A stretch of DNA of 6,806 nucleotides, taken from assembly GCA_012032855.1 (NCBI GenBank), contig JAAUQA010000177.1:1-6806 (forward strand), read 5' to 3'. This document shows, piece by piece, positions 6,722 through 6,806 of the stretch (positions are counted from its first letter, which is position 1; the number at the start of each line of letters is the position of its first letter). Source of the DNA: Candidatus Competibacteraceae bacterium (GTDB taxonomy: Bacteria; Pseudomonadota; Gammaproteobacteria; Competibacterales; Competibacteraceae). The notes under the pieces were generated by a model. That model was not told the origin of the DNA. It worked only from the letters and a program-made list of their open reading frames with translations, and did no database searches. Position numbers and translations under genes: made by a program.

Positions 6722-6806
6722 TTACGGCTTCGATCCAGGGTTAGGAGCATCCGGAGAACCCGGAGGAGGATAAGATACCGTACCGCGAATTTGCTGCATT
6801 TGCTCC
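6722..6806 (-). CDS. C-terminal end of an unidentified protein (cut by the right edge)
   Basis: The frame is open from the right edge to TAA at 6724-6722 and encodes 27 residues beginning EQMQQIRGTVSYPPPG and ending PDAPNPGSKP. A proline/glycine-rich end is plausible for an envelope or secreted protein, but no domain is visible and I cannot name it. The stop is 37 bp upstream of the next start on the same strand, so it probably belongs to the same operon. It is too short to prove that it is coding; the operon-like spacing and the clean stop before a Shine-Dalgarno are the support. Confidence 0.45.
   Translation of the reverse strand, partial: EQMQQIRGTVSYPPPGSPDAPNPGSKP

Overview
The window looks like chromosomal DNA of a free-living Gram-negative bacterium, most likely a Pseudomonadota (gammaproteobacterium-like). 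The reasons are an outer-membrane beta-barrel gene, a lipoprotein with an N-terminal lipobox, several Sec-type signal peptides, moderate GC and a hybrid histidine kinase of a common proteobacterial architecture. I see no rRNA, tRNA, transposase, phage gene or CRISPR array.

The layout is two converging transcription units. On the + strand (1-2869) lies the 3' part of a PAS-PAS hybrid histidine kinase, cut by the left edge, followed 21 bp later by a secreted protein made of two tandem copies of a single-Cache sensor domain. On the - strand (6806-2878), six genes read leftward: the C-terminal end of an unidentified protein; a small secreted protein; a DUF2092 periplasmic protein; a second small secreted protein with the same 20-residue core as the first; a patatin-like lipoprotein; and an outer-membrane channel/barrel of the phenol 'MetA-pathway' family. 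The two units meet tail to tail with only 8 bp between stop codons.

The main oddity is frame integrity. The kinase (2 breaks), the patatin (1) and the DUF2092 gene (3) are each split by single-base indels, yet the protein on both sides of every break is well conserved and catalytic residues are retained. Correcting one base at each site gives clean reading frames of 648 (partial), 416 and 273 residues. The Cache gene, the barrel gene and both small genes are intact. This fits sequencing/assembly indels (several lie in short homopolymers) or very recent inactivation; the sequence alone cannot decide, so these three genes are listed as frameshifted.

Functionally, the + strand pair looks like a signalling module: a kinase whose visible sensory part is only PAS domains, next to a secreted double-Cache protein that could supply extracytoplasmic sensing (inference). 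The - strand genes all encode envelope or secreted products: a lipid hydrolase anchored in a membrane, an outer-membrane barrel, a DUF2092 periplasmic protein and two small exported proteins that flank it. The shared export, tight spacing and the ATGA overlap of DUF2092 with the second small gene suggest one envelope-related operon of unknown purpose.
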